Positions 16,455-25,391 are shown, counted from the stretch's first letter. The stretch: 64,000 bases of DNA from Comamonas avium (GCF_014836675.1 NZ_JACSQK010000005.1:110392-174391); one strand, 5' to 3'. Numbers and translations are program-made. Notes: generated by a model not told the origin, from the sequence alone.

Positions 16455-17606
16455 ATGAATGCTTCAACAACGTTGAAATCGAATGTGTTTGTGCCAGTCT
16501 TGACATTGCCCGGCCGCAAACCCTTGCTCACCAAGGCCGGCTGGTCCGCCTTCATGGTGGCGCTGATCGTGGTGTGCGCGCTGGCACCGGTGCTCAATCT
16601 GTGGGTGGCCGAAGGCAGCGTGTTTCACCTTTCGGACTACGCGGTGCGCCTGCTGGGCAAGATCATGTGCTACGCCATCTGTGCGCTGGCCATGGACCTG
16701 ATCTGGGGCTACACCGGCATCCTGAGTCTGGGGCACGGGCTGTTCTTTGCTTTAGGTGGCTATGTGATGGGCATGTACCTGAGCCGCCAGTCTGCCGGGG
16801 CTGATGAGCTGCCCGCCTTTATGGTGTTTCTGGCATGGAAAGAGCTGCCCTGGTTCTGGGCCCTGTCAGACAGTTTTTTGGCCACTTTCATTCTGATCTT
16901 TGCGGTGCCGGGTGTGGTGGCCTTTGTGTTTGGCTGGTTTGCCTTTCGCTCTCGCATCAAGGGGGTGTACTTTTCCATCATCACGCAGGCCCTGACGTAT
17001 GCGGCCATGCTGCTGTTCTTTCGCAACGAGACGGGCTTTGGCGGCAACAACGGCTTTACCGATTTCAAGCGCATTCTGGGCATGCCACTGGCTACGCAGG
17101 AAATGCGCATGGCGCTGTTTGTCATTACGGGCTGCACATTGCTGGGCTTTTTTCTGCTGGCGCGCTGGCTGGTGCGCAGCAAGTTTGGCCGGGTACTGCA
17201 GGCCGTGCGCGATGCGGAAACGCGTGTCATGTTCTCGGGCTACTCGCCGCTGCCCTACAAGCTGACCATCTGGGTGATCAGCGCCATGATGTGCGGCGTA
17301 GCGGGGGCGCTGTATGTGCCGCAGGTGGGCATCATCAACCCGGTGGAAATGTCGGCAGCCAGCTCGATCGAGATTGCAGTGTGGACGGCGGTGGGGGGGC
17401 GGGGCACATTGGTGGGGCCGATTGTGGGGGCCTTTGCCGTCAACGGCGCCAAGAGCTGGCTGACCGTGGCCGCGCCCGAGTTCTGGCTCTACTTTCTGGG
17501 TGGCCTGTTCATTGTGGTGACGCTGTTCATGCCCCACGGCATCGTGGGTGTGGTGCGCAAGCTGCGCAGCAAGCTGCAAGGCAATAAGAAGGCAGGTGTG
17601 GCATGA
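16455..17606 (+). CDS. urtC: Urea ABC transporter permease UrtC
   Basis: UrtC, 383 residues, is the LivM-type second membrane subunit. It has about ten hydrophobic segments and the family block DLIWGYTGILSLGHGLFFALGG (shown in part), plus the cytoplasmic EAA-like loop GRVLQAVRDAETRVMFSG that contacts the ATPases. The ATG follows GAAGGATCACAGTT. The stop overlaps the urtD start by 4 bp. Confidence 0.95.
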   Translation: MNASTTLKSNVFVPVLTLPGRKPLLTKAGWSAFMVALIVVCALAPVLNLWVAEGSVFHLSDYAVRLLGKIMCYAICALAMDLIWGYTGILSLGHGLFFALGGYVMGMYLSRQSAGADELPAFMVFLAWKELPWFWALSDSFLATFILIFAVPGVVAFVFGWFAFRSRIKGVYFSIITQALTYAAMLLFFRNETGFGGNNGFTDFKRILGMPLATQEMRMALFVITGCTLLGFFLLARWLVRSKFGRVLQAVRDAETRVMFSGYSPLPYKLTIWVISAMMCGVAGALYVPQVGIINPVEMSAASSIEIAVWTAVGGRGTLVGPIVGAFAVNGAKSWLTVAAPEFWLYFLGGLFIVVTLFMPHGIVGVVRKLRSKLQGNKKAGVA

Positions 17607-18475
17607 CCCCGGATCTGCTGGAAGCGGGCGCAACCCGCATGCGTACCGCTGCTGTGAAGGCTGCGCAAAACACCGAATCCGGTGGCCGCAGCGCCAGCAT
17701 GGCGCGCATTGCAACCCCGGGTGAAGTCGATGTCACCCACGGGCGCATCTTGTATCTGGAAGACGTGCATGTCAGCTTTGATGGTTTCAAGGCCATCAAC
17801 GGCCTGAACCTGGACATTGCCCCGGGTGAGCTGCGTTGCATCATTGGCCCCAATGGTGCGGGCAAAACCACCATGATGGACATCATCACCGGCAAGACAC
17901 GGCCCCAGAAGGGCTCCGTGTTCTTTGGCTCCACCATCGATTTGCTGCGCCATAACGAGCCGCAAATTGCGCAGCTGGGCATTGGCCGCAAGTTCCAGAA
18001 ACCCACGGTGTTTGAGCAGCTGACGGTGTTTGAAAACCTGGAGCTTGCCCTGAAAACGCACAAGGGCGTCAAACACTCGATGTTCTTCAAGCTCAGCAGC
18101 GAACAAGGCGACCGGCTGGCACAGGTGCTGCACACCATCCATCTGGCGGGCAGTGTGAACCGCATGGCGGGTGAGCTGTCGCACGGACAAAAGCAGTGGC
18201 TGGAGATTGGCATGCTGCTGATGCAAGACCCCAAATTGCTGCTGCTGGACGAGCCCGTGGCGGGCATGACCGATGACGAAACCGCGCGCACGGCGGAGCT
18301 GTTTCTGCGCCTCAAAGGCAAGCACTCGCTGATGGTGGTGGAGCACGACATGTCCTTCATCAACACCATCAGCGAAAAAGTAACCGTGCTGTGCGAGGGC
18401 AGCGTGCTGGCTGAAGGCACGCTGGCACAGGTGCAGGCGGACGAACGCGTGATTGAGGTGTATCTGGGCAGGTAG
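17603..18475 (+). CDS. urtD: Urea ABC transporter ATP-binding protein UrtD
   Basis: UrtD, 290 residues, is the LivG-type ATPase. Walker A is GPNGAGKTT near residue 87, the ABC signature is LSHGQKQWLEIG, Walker B is LLLLDEPVAGM and the switch His is in VVEHD. It has about 45 extra N-terminal residues before the ATPase domain; the ATG at 17603 overlaps the urtC stop, which favours this start, but an internal ATG at 17699 is possible. Confidence 0.94.
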   Translation: MTPDLLEAGATRMRTAAVKAAQNTESGGRSASMARIATPGEVDVTHGRILYLEDVHVSFDGFKAINGLNLDIAPGELRCIIGPNGAGKTTMMDIITGKTRPQKGSVFFGSTIDLLRHNEPQIAQLGIGRKFQKPTVFEQLTVFENLELALKTHKGVKHSMFFKLSSEQGDRLAQVLHTIHLAGSVNRMAGELSHGQKQWLEIGMLLMQDPKLLLLDEPVAGMTDDETARTAELFLRLKGKHSLMVVEHDMSFINTISEKVTVLCEGSVLAEGTLAQVQADERVIEVYLGR

Positions 18476-18501
18476 GCCAAAGGGCTTTGCCTGTAAATAA
18501 T

Positions 18502-18581
18502 GTAGCTTCTATCGCTTGTAAATAAACAGTTTCAGATAATTTTCATTCTGAAAACTAACGTGCATAAGCGATAACAGCTAT
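18502..18581. repeat. Intergenic palindromic element (copy 1) between urtD and urtE
   Basis: An 80-bp imperfect palindrome with outer arms GTAGCTTCTATCGCTT and ATAGCTGTTATCGCTT (reverse complement of the right side) and inner arms AGTTTCAGA/AGTTTTCAGA. It shares the layout and the AGCTnnTA(G/T)CGCTT outer arm with elements at 32983-33064 and 55637-55727. Unlike those, it sits inside an operon. Confidence 0.7.
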
Positions 18582-18646
18582 CAAGATTGAAACAAGCGCA
18601 GCCATGGGGCTGTTTGCGCAGGCTCTAGCTGCGCTGGAGACCAGAA

Positions 18647-19339
18647 ATGCTCAAAGTCGACAACCTGCACCAGTACTACAGTGGCTCGCACATCTTGCGG
18701 GGAGTGAGTGTGACGGCGCAGCCGGGCAAAGTCACTGTCTTGCTGGGGCGCAACGGGGTGGGCAAGACCACGCTGCTCAAAAGCCTGATGGGGCTGGTGC
18801 CCATCAAGAGTGGCGCCATCGAATGGAAGGGGCAGCCCATCCACAAACTCACGCCGTATGAGCGTGCGCGCCGAGGCATTGGCTTTGTGCCTCAGGGCCG
18901 GGAGATTTTTGGCCGCCTGACGGTGGAGGAAAACCTGCGCATGGGGCTGGCCTATCAAAGTGGCAGCACACCCATTCCGCCAGATCTGTACGAGTTGTTT
19001 CCTGTCTTGAAGCAAATGCTGCATCGCCGTGGTGGTGACCTCTCTGGCGGCCAGCAGCAGCAACTGGCCATTGCCCGTGCGCTGGCCCCCGCGCCGGGGC
19101 TGCTGATTCTGGATGAGCCCACCGAAGGCATTCAGCCCAGCATCATCAAAGACATTGGCCGTGTGGTCCGCATGCTGGCCAAAGAGCGTGGCATGGCCGT
19201 GCTGCTGTGCGAGCAGTACTACGACTTTGCCGAGGAGCTGGCGGACGCATATGTGGTGATGGAGCGTGGTGAAGTGATTGCCGCCGGGCCGGGCGCTGAG
19301 ATGCAGGACAAGGGCATTCAGAAGCTGGTGGCAATTTAG
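18647..19339 (+). CDS. urtE: Urea ABC transporter ATP-binding protein UrtE
   Basis: UrtE, 230 residues, is the LivF-type ATPase that completes the transporter. Walker A is GRNGVGKTT, the signature is LSGGQQQQLAIARAL and Walker B is LLILDEPTEGIQPSI; the EGIQPS variant is typical of UrtE. It lies 171 bp after urtD, separated by a palindromic repeat, so its expression may be tuned separately. It is the last gene of the operon. Confidence 0.95.
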   Translation: MLKVDNLHQYYSGSHILRGVSVTAQPGKVTVLLGRNGVGKTTLLKSLMGLVPIKSGAIEWKGQPIHKLTPYERARRGIGFVPQGREIFGRLTVEENLRMGLAYQSGSTPIPPDLYELFPVLKQMLHRRGGDLSGGQQQQLAIARALAPAPGLLILDEPTEGIQPSIIKDIGRVVRMLAKERGMAVLLCEQYYDFAEELADAYVVMERGEVIAAGPGAEMQDKGIQKLVAI

Positions 19340-19415
19340 CAGGCCTCATGCGGCCCTCACAGCCGTGGCGGCGCGCATCGGATTGCGCCATCCATTTTCG
19401 TTGTGCTGACCGTGC

Positions 19416-19670
19416 TTAGTTGGTGTGGTGCTGGCGGAAAAATGCCCACTCTTCGATCTCGCGGCCGTCTGGCAGCACGCACATTGCGTGTTCGCCCAAG
19501 GCGGTTTTCACCATGCGCAACTTGCCGCCTTGCTGTATGCAAAACACCGAAGCTGGGTTGGCCATGCCCACTTTGGGCGGCGCGCCAGCCGGGGCTGGTG
19601 AAGGGGCGGGTGGATGGCTGCAGGCGCTGACCAGCAAAGCGGTAGCAGCCAACGTTGTGCTTTTTTTCAT
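19416..19670 (-). CDS. DUF333 small lipoprotein
   Basis: An 84-residue lipoprotein. The signal ends in LLVSAC, a lipobox with the acylated Cys near residue 17. After a Pro/Ala-rich linker comes the DUF333 domain (NPASVFCIQQGGKLRMV, then CVLPDGREIEEWAFFR), a short fold found in putative hemolysin-type lipoproteins. Function unknown. The ATG at 19670 gives MKKSTTLAA, a typical lipoprotein start; a longer frame upstream is unlikely. Confidence 0.82.
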   Translation of the reverse strand: MKKSTTLAATALLVSACSHPPAPSPAPAGAPPKVGMANPASVFCIQQGGKLRMVKTALGEHAMCVLPDGREIEEWAFFRQHHTN

Positions 19671-19706
19671 GGGCGTATGGGCTGTGGGGTGTGCACAGCA
19701 TAAAAG

Positions 19707-19740
19707 CAAGGCCGACACGAGCGCGTGTCAGAGGGCCTTG
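19707..19740. other. Hairpin upstream of the DUF333 gene
   Basis: CAAGGCC and GGCCTTG arms enclose a second stem (GACACG/CGTGTC), forming a 34-nt hairpin. On the minus strand it is followed by CTTTTA. It could terminate transcription from the protease gene at 19909-20754, but it lies about 170 bp away, so the role is uncertain. Confidence 0.35.
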
Positions 19741-19811
19741 TCTGCCTGTCAGCATGAAGACCTTTTAACACCGCGCCCTTGATACGTCGTTGCTTGGCCT
19801 GTCGTAGCGCC

Positions 19812-19847
19812 TGTGCTGCTTGTACTGACTGTGCTGCCTGTACCGAC
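19812..19847. repeat. 18-bp imperfect tandem duplication
   Basis: Two adjacent 18-bp units (starting TGTGCTGCTTGTACTGAC and TGTGCTGCCTGTACCGAC) differ at two positions. The surrounding segment from about 19793 resembles the intergenic stretch at about 30776-30850, suggesting a shared dispersed element. Confidence 0.4.
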
Positions 19848-19908
19848 TGTGGCTTCGTGCTGCGTTTCCAATGCAAATCAAGGATTTGCTGGGTGGCGTT
19901 AGCTGCGC

Positions 19909-20754
19909 TTAGCGCCGGGGCATGGAGGTTTTTCTTTGCGACAAAGCTTGCTGGTAAAGCGGCATGACCTTGGGGACATAAGCGTCCAGCGCTGCAATGC
20001 GATCGGCACCGGCGGGGTGGGTGCTGAGAAAAGAGCTGCCCTGGCTGCCGCCGCTGATTTGCTGCATCTTCTTCCACACCGACGATGCGTTGCGTGGGTC
20101 ATAACCTGCGCGCGCCATGAGCTCCAGTCCAATGATGTCGGACTCCAGCTCCATCGCGCGTGAGTTGGGCAGGTGCACCAGCATTTGCGAGCCGGCATCC
20201 ATGATCTCGCCGGGCATGCCGGTGGCGGCAGCGACGGTGCTGGTTATCAGGCTGGAGAGCGTTTTTTGCGAAGCTTGTTCGCGCGAATGCTCGCGCAATG
20301 CGTGCGCAATCTCGTGGCCCATGATGGCGGCCAGCTCATCGTCGGTGAGCTTGAGCTTTTGCACGATGCCGGTATACACCCCGATCTTGCCGCCCGGAGC
20401 GCAGAAGGCGTTGATGGCATCGGACTCAAACACATTGATTTCCCAGGCCCAGTTTTTGGCGTCAGGGCGGAACACGCCGACATGGGCAATCAAGTCATTG
20501 CCAATCCTGCGCACGCGCTGCGTCATGGCCGCATCGGTGTTGAGCTTTTTCTTGGCCTGAGCGTCAGCGGTCAGCTGCTGAAAGCCCTTGGCCGCTTGCG
20601 CGTTGATGGTGTCACTGGAGACAAGCATCAACTGGCTGCGTTGCAGCCCGATGGCCCCCGAATTGGTGGTGCTGGCACAGCCTTGCAAAACCGCTGCAGT
20701 CAGCAAAGCACTGCCAATGCGCAGCAGCCAGCGGGGAGCCATTTCAAAAGCCAT
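19909..20754 (-). CDS. M48 family metalloprotease lipoprotein (LoiP/YggG-like)
   Basis: A 281-residue zinc metalloprotease. An N-terminal lipoprotein signal ends in VLQGC (Cys near residue 26), and the zinc motif is HEIAHALREH near residue 140, with the third ligand Glu likely in ELESDIIGLELMARAGYDP. The layout matches periplasmic M48 proteases of outer-membrane quality control. The ATG at 20754 gives a signal-peptide start; an upstream TTG is less likely. An Hsp20 gene, also stress-related, is next upstream. Confidence 0.88.
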   Translation of the reverse strand: MAFEMAPRWLLRIGSALLTAAVLQGCASTTNSGAIGLQRSQLMLVSSDTINAQAAKGFQQLTADAQAKKKLNTDAAMTQRVRRIGNDLIAHVGVFRPDAKNWAWEINVFESDAINAFCAPGGKIGVYTGIVQKLKLTDDELAAIMGHEIAHALREHSREQASQKTLSSLITSTVAAATGMPGEIMDAGSQMLVHLPNSRAMELESDIIGLELMARAGYDPRNASSVWKKMQQISGGSQGSSFLSTHPAGADRIAALDAYVPKVMPLYQQALSQRKTSMPRR

Positions 20755-20864
20755 GTTTAAGTTCTTCAAGATGCGTCCCTACCAGAAACAAAAAATCAAA
20801 CGCAATTGAATCACAGGCGTGGTCTTGCCACAAATGTGCGGCCAGCCAGCGCCGGGACGTGAAA

Positions 20865-20895
20865 AAGCCGTATTGCACGGCATGCAATACGGCTT
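20865..20895 (-). terminator. Rho-independent terminator of the hsp20 gene
   Basis: A perfect 13-bp stem (AAGCCGTATTGCA with its complement) closes a 5-nt loop; on the minus strand it is followed by TTTTT. It lies 22 bp beyond the hsp20 stop. Confidence 0.85.
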
Positions 20896-20916
20896 GAAGC
20901 GATGGATGAAAGAGGA

Positions 20917-21288
20917 TTACTGGATATTCAGCGTCACTGTCTTATCGACAGGCTGAAGGCGCTGCAATGTCAGCGTCAGCACACCCAGCTCCAGTTTTGC
21001 GCTAGAGGCTGCAGCATCAATCTTGTGCGGCAACTCCCAGCTGCGGCGTACCTGGCGGGGCGCATCTTCTACGCTGCTCAAATGCACCATGTTTTCTTCA
21101 ATACGCAATTGCAGTTGTTCGCGGCTCAAGCCTGGGACGTCCACCGACAGCACGGTCGCTTCGTCGCTGTGGCTGACCTGAAAGTCTGCATTGAGCTGCT
21201 TGGACGCGTGCGTGGCGGCTTTCAAAAAGCGTTGCAGCGCTTCATCGGGACGGGTGACGTTACGGATGATTGGTGTAGCGAGAAACAT
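20917..21288 (-). CDS. Small heat shock protein, Hsp20/alpha-crystallin family
   Basis: A 123-residue Hsp20-type chaperone. The alpha-crystallin domain runs from about FQVSHSDEATVLSVDVPGLSREQ (part shown) to the C-terminal beta strand LELGVLTLTLQRL; the classic A-x-x-x-n-GVL element is present as KLELGVLTL. The domain is recognisable but short and lacks a clear I-x-I tail. The ATG at 21288 is preceded by AAGGAGTTTGAGC, an excellent ribosome-binding site. A strong terminator follows. Confidence 0.85.
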   Translation of the reverse strand: MFLATPIIRNVTRPDEALQRFLKAATHASKQLNADFQVSHSDEATVLSVDVPGLSREQLQLRIEENMVHLSSVEDAPRQVRRSWELPHKIDAAASSAKLELGVLTLTLQRLQPVDKTVTLNIQ

Positions 21289-21525
21289 GCTCAAACTCCT
21301 TGTGTAAAGGGCGCTGTCTGCGCCTGGATGCTCCCTACATGTCATCGCCCAGCGATTTTTCAAGAGAATTTTTTCAAGAATAAATTTTGTCTAAAACACT
21401 TGAAAAACTGCCAACTGCCTTTATTGCGCACGCATTGGCGGTGCATGGGCAGGGGCAGGTCATTGCGGTGAATGCTGCGATCGTGGCCTCAGGCAGGCTT
21501 TGGGCAAGCAGGGCAGGGCCCGCCA

Positions 21526-22413
21526 TCAGGCTGGGTCGGGGGTGTCACTGGCGCACTGCAGAAATTGCTGAATCCAGCGGCTGTGGGCAGACGCTCGCAT
21601 CCACAGCAGGCCCACTTCGCGGCCGCTGGCTTCGCGTGAGGTGGTGTGCGCAAGTGCCAGTGCCCGTATGGACTTGCCCCGGGTGAGCGCATGGCCAATG
21701 TCAGGCACCAGGCCAACCCCCATCCCTTGCTCGACGAGCATGGCAATGGCCAGTACGGAGCTGATCTCAAACCGTTCCTGGGGAGCGATGCCCACCGCCT
21801 TCAGGTAATCATCGGCCAGTTTGCCGCCGCCCAGGCGCCGCTCATAGCGCACCAGCGGCTGCGTACGCAATAACTCCAGAGGGTCGCGGTGTGCCAGTGC
21901 TGCCGGTGCCAGCACCACCAAAGGTTCATGGCGCAGGCCGTGCCAGAGCACGGATTTGGGCAGATCAAATGCGGGTTTGAGGCACAAGGCGGCATCCAGC
22001 TCGGTTTGCAGCAGCGCGCTGTACAGCTCAGGCGTCAGCCCGGTGCGGATATGCACGCGTACGCGGGGGTGGGTGTGTGTAAAGCGGCGCAGCATGTCGG
22101 GCAAAAAACCGTGCAGTGCCGTATTGACACTGCCCAGACGCAGCACACCGGTATCTTCTTCAGACACCACGTGATCGCGTAGCTCGTGCAGGTTCACCAG
22201 GAGGCGCTGCCCCTTTTCATACAAGCGCTGGCCGGCTCCATTGGGGCGTACATTGCGCCCCTGGCGCACCAGCAGGACGCAACCCATCTCTCCTTCCAGA
22301 ACCCGCATTTGCTGTGCAATGGCTGCGGGGCTGAGGTGCAGTTGCCGGGCCGCTTCGGACATGGATCCGCAGTCCACTACTTTCAAAAAATTGTAGATGT
22401 ATGAGGTTTCCAT
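21526..22413 (-). CDS. LysR family transcriptional regulator
   Basis: A 295-residue LysR-type regulator. The N-terminal winged helix-turn-helix is clear (MSEAARQLHLSPAAIAQQMR, residues about 18-37), followed by the effector-binding domain. It is transcribed away from the Bug receptor/pcaB/pcaC genes across a 103-bp gap, the normal arrangement for a LysR protein and its target operon. The inducer is unknown; an aromatic-derived acid would fit. Confidence 0.9.
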   Translation of the reverse strand: METSYIYNFLKVVDCGSMSEAARQLHLSPAAIAQQMRVLEGEMGCVLLVRQGRNVRPNGAGQRLYEKGQRLLVNLHELRDHVVSEEDTGVLRLGSVNTALHGFLPDMLRRFTHTHPRVRVHIRTGLTPELYSALLQTELDAALCLKPAFDLPKSVLWHGLRHEPLVVLAPAALAHRDPLELLRTQPLVRYERRLGGGKLADDYLKAVGIAPQERFEISSVLAIAMLVEQGMGVGLVPDIGHALTRGKSIRALALAHTTSREASGREVGLLWMRASAHSRWIQQFLQCASDTPDPA

Positions 22414-22516
22414 TCAACACATTTTCTTAAAAATGATGAAAGTGTAGGCCAGTTGGTTTCTCGGGTGGGAACATCGAAACTGCAGGCTAATGGATAGGCA
22501 CAACAAGGAGACAAGC

Positions 22517-23530
22517 ATGAACAAGCCTCAACCCCAGAGCCTGGGTGCAATGATGAAACGCCGCCAGTGGCTGCAGTCTGCTGCAGGCATGGCAGCGTGT
22601 GCGGTGCTGCCTGCATGGTCGCAGGGGCGCAGCAGTGCCAGCGGGCGTCTGGTCGTACCTTTCGCGCCGGGTGGCGGCAATGACGTGTTTGCGCGCCAGC
22701 TTTCACATGGCCTGTCTGAAGCGTTTGGCTACAACATGATTGTGGAAAACAAGCCCGGCGCTGGTGGCAATCTGGGCACTGAAATGGTGGTGCGCGCCAG
22801 CCCTCAAAGTGAAACCTATCTGCTCGGCCATACCGGCACGGTGTCGATCAACCCCGCGCTCTACAAGGGCCTGAAATTCAACCCCACCACCGATTTGCAG
22901 CCTGTGGCCATGTTCGCTTCGTCGGCCTTGCTGCTGGTGGTGCCCGCCAGCTCTCCCGTGCGCAACGTTGCCGAGCTGGTCAAGGCCTTGCGTGAAAAGG
23001 GCGAGGCGATGAACTATGCCTCCAGCGGTTCGGGCTCTGGCGGACATCTGGCAGGTGAAATGCTGGCATTTATGCTGGGTGTGAAGGCCACGCACGTGCC
23101 TTACAAGGGAACGGCCCCGTCTCTCAACGATGTGGCAGGCGGCCTGGTGGACTTCAGCTTCAGTGTGATTCCTGCGGCACAGGCGCTGGTCAAGTCTGGC
23201 AAGCTGCGCGCACTGGCAGTGACCAGTCTGCAGCGCCATGGACAACTGCCCGATGTACCCACCGTGGCTGAATCAGGTGTGGAGGCGCTGGCCAAGTTTG
23301 AGAGCACGCTCACCTATGGCGTGCTGGCACCCAAGGGCGCTGCTGCCAGTACGGTCAAAAAACTCAGCGATGAGATTTTGCAGGTGGCTGCGCAGTCTGC
23401 TTTCCAGTCCAAACTGGGGGTGGAGGGGGCCGTGCCTTTGCTGGGTGATTCCACGGCGTATGCCAAGAAAATTCAGGAAGAAACCCGTAAATGGGATGCC
23501 GTGATCAAAGCATCGGGTGCATCGGTATAA
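22517..23530 (+). CDS. Bug/TctC family tricarboxylate-type solute receptor
   Basis: A 337-residue periplasmic binding protein of the Bug family, receptors that are hugely expanded in Comamonadaceae and related bacteria and often sense or bind carboxylates. It has a signal peptide (KRRQWLQSAAGMAACAVLPA, ending near WSQG), then the family block VVPFAPGGGNDVFARQL and the NKPGAGGNLGTE loop that contacts ligand carboxylate. The ATG at 22517 follows AAGGAG. It precedes pcaB by 23 bp, so the ligand may be an aromatic-ring-cleavage product. No TctAB membrane genes are adjacent. Confidence 0.9.
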   Translation: MNKPQPQSLGAMMKRRQWLQSAAGMAACAVLPAWSQGRSSASGRLVVPFAPGGGNDVFARQLSHGLSEAFGYNMIVENKPGAGGNLGTEMVVRASPQSETYLLGHTGTVSINPALYKGLKFNPTTDLQPVAMFASSALLLVVPASSPVRNVAELVKALREKGEAMNYASSGSGSGGHLAGEMLAFMLGVKATHVPYKGTAPSLNDVAGGLVDFSFSVIPAAQALVKSGKLRALAVTSLQRHGQLPDVPTVAESGVEALAKFESTLTYGVLAPKGAAASTVKKLSDEILQVAAQSAFQSKLGVEGAVPLLGDSTAYAKKIQEETRKWDAVIKASGASV

Positions 23531-23553
23531 ATCTCAGCACAACAAGCGCAGCC

Positions 23554-24948
23554 ATGGTTTTTGCATCGTCTTCTTTAATGAGTGCCTATCTGAATCCGCT
23601 GCCGCAGGTGGAGCTGTTCAGTGACAGACAGTGGATAGATGCCATGCTGCGTTTTGAAGCACAGCTTGCCATGGCACAGGCCGAATGTGGTCTGGTTCCC
23701 CAGGCGGCAGCACAGGCCATTGCTCAGGCCTGTGCATCAGTTGCGCTGCATCCAGAGGCTCTGGCTGCGCAGGCGCGCCAAACCGGAGCGCTGGGCATGG
23801 CGGTGGTTGCCCCTTTGCAGCAATGGCTGCAGCGCCATGCCCCCGAAGGGCTGCCCTGGCTGCATTGGGGCACCACCACCCAGGATGTGGTGGATACCGC
23901 CAATGCCATGCTGACGGCCCATGCCCTTGAGGCTTTGCAGCGGCAATTAAAGGGGTTGCAGCAGTCATTGCTGCACATGGCCCACGAGCATGCAGCCACG
24001 CCAGTGCTGGGACGCAGTTTGCTGCAGCCCGCGCAAATCACCAGTTTTGGCTTCAAGTGCGCACAAACCGCAGCGGCTCTGGGGCGCAGCAGCGCGCAGT
24101 TGCAGCGGCTGGCCGCACAGGCGCTGTGTGTGCAGTTGGGCGGGGCTGTGGGCAATAGCGCTGCGCTGGGTGGCGATGCCATGCGTGTGGAGCAGGCATT
24201 GGCACGCCGCCTGGGGCTGAAGGCCTGCGGCTACAGCTGGCATACCCAGCGCGATGACTGGATGCGTCTGGGCATGGAAGTAGCAGTGTGCGGTGGAAGT
24301 CTGGCCAAACTGGCCAAGGACTGGGCCTTGCATGCGCAGTATGAAGTTGGTGAGCTGTGTGAGGCTGCGCGTGGCATCACCTCCAGTGCCATGCCGCACA
24401 AGCGCAACCCCGTGCATTGCCTGCAGGCCCTGGCGCAAACCAAGGCCGTGCCGCAACTGGCGGCTACCTTGCTGGCGTGCATGGACCAGGCGCACGAACG
24501 TGCACTGGGTGAGTGGCAGGCCGAAGTGGTGCACTGGGCACAGCTATGGACGCATGTGCATGCAGCTGCGGCTGCTTTGTGTGCGGCTGCGCAGGGCATG
24601 CAGGTGCATGCACTGCGCATGCAGGCGCATATCGACAGTTTGCAGGGAGTGGTGTTTTCCGAGCAGCTGGCGCAGGTGATCTTGCCCTTGCTGGGCAAAC
24701 CCGAGGCGCAGGCCGCTGTGGCACTGTGCGCGCAGCAGGCTTTGCAGCAAGGCCAGCCTTTGCCCGCACTGCTGGCGGCTTACCTCAAAGAGCAGGGCCA
24801 TGTCGTCAGCGAAACGCTGCATGCTCAGCTGCATGCCGCGGCAGATGTCCAGGCTGCGGCGCAGGCCTCTGCCTTGCGCTGCCATGAATTACTGACACAG
24901 ATGACCAGCGCAGGCCAGCCCGCGCCACTGAACGAAAGCATTGCATGA
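23554..24948 (+). CDS. pcaB: 3-carboxy-cis,cis-muconate cycloisomerase-like protein (PcaB)
   Basis: A 464-residue member of the fumarase/aspartase superfamily in the PcaB branch, which lactonises 3-carboxymuconate in the protocatechuate 3,4-cleavage route. The superfamily signature is seen as SSAMPHKRNPVHC near residue 283, and the N-terminal blocks HWGTTTQDVVDTANAM match CMLE-type enzymes. ATGs at 23554 and 23578 are both possible. The stop overlaps pcaC by 4 bp. The pcaGH dioxygenase and pcaD are not in the window. Confidence 0.82.
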   Translation: MVFASSSLMSAYLNPLPQVELFSDRQWIDAMLRFEAQLAMAQAECGLVPQAAAQAIAQACASVALHPEALAAQARQTGALGMAVVAPLQQWLQRHAPEGLPWLHWGTTTQDVVDTANAMLTAHALEALQRQLKGLQQSLLHMAHEHAATPVLGRSLLQPAQITSFGFKCAQTAAALGRSSAQLQRLAAQALCVQLGGAVGNSAALGGDAMRVEQALARRLGLKACGYSWHTQRDDWMRLGMEVAVCGGSLAKLAKDWALHAQYEVGELCEAARGITSSAMPHKRNPVHCLQALAQTKAVPQLAATLLACMDQAHERALGEWQAEVVHWAQLWTHVHAAAAALCAAAQGMQVHALRMQAHIDSLQGVVFSEQLAQVILPLLGKPEAQAAVALCAQQALQQGQPLPALLAAYLKEQGHVVSETLHAQLHAAADVQAAAQASALRCHELLTQMTSAGQPAPLNESIA

Positions 24949-25391
24949 CAACAGCACCATCGCTAGACAGTTTGCAGCAAGGGCTGCGCAATCGTCGCCA
25001 GGTTTTGGGCGATGCCTGGGTTGAGCAATCGGTCAGCAACGCCAACGCGCTCAATGTCGAGTTTCAGCGTCTGATTACGTCTTACGCCTGGGACAGCATC
25101 TGGAGCCGCCCCGGTCTGGATCGCAGAACACGCCGCATCATGGTGCTGGCCACAACGGCTGCCATGGGGCGCTGGGAAGAGTTTGAACTGCATATTCGCA
25201 CCGGCTTGATGGCCAACCCCCAGCAGGCTGATGCAGCGCCGCTGGACCTTGAAACGATCAAGGAAGTGCTGCTGCAAACCGCCGTGTACGCCGGAGTGCC
25301 TGCAGGCAATACCGGCATGGCGATCACGCTGAAAGTGCTGCGCGAGCTGGGGCGCGAGCCCGAGAAAAGCAGTTTTTTCCCGGCACCCTGA
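24945..25391 (+). CDS. pcaC: 4-carboxymuconolactone decarboxylase-like protein (PcaC)
   Basis: A 148-residue protein of the carboxymuconolactone decarboxylase family, which in the beta-ketoadipate pathway decarboxylates the PcaB product. The domain core is visible as WSRPGLDRRTRRIMVLA and ELHIRTGLMAN, followed by the helix EVLLQTAVYAGVPAGNTG with the conserved AGVPA segment. Overlap with pcaB (ATGA) implies translational coupling. Adjacent pcaB supports PcaC rather than an AhpD-type member; no CxxC is present. Confidence 0.88.
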   Translation: MTTAPSLDSLQQGLRNRRQVLGDAWVEQSVSNANALNVEFQRLITSYAWDSIWSRPGLDRRTRRIMVLATTAAMGRWEEFELHIRTGLMANPQQADAAPLDLETIKEVLLQTAVYAGVPAGNTGMAITLKVLRELGREPEKSSFFPAP

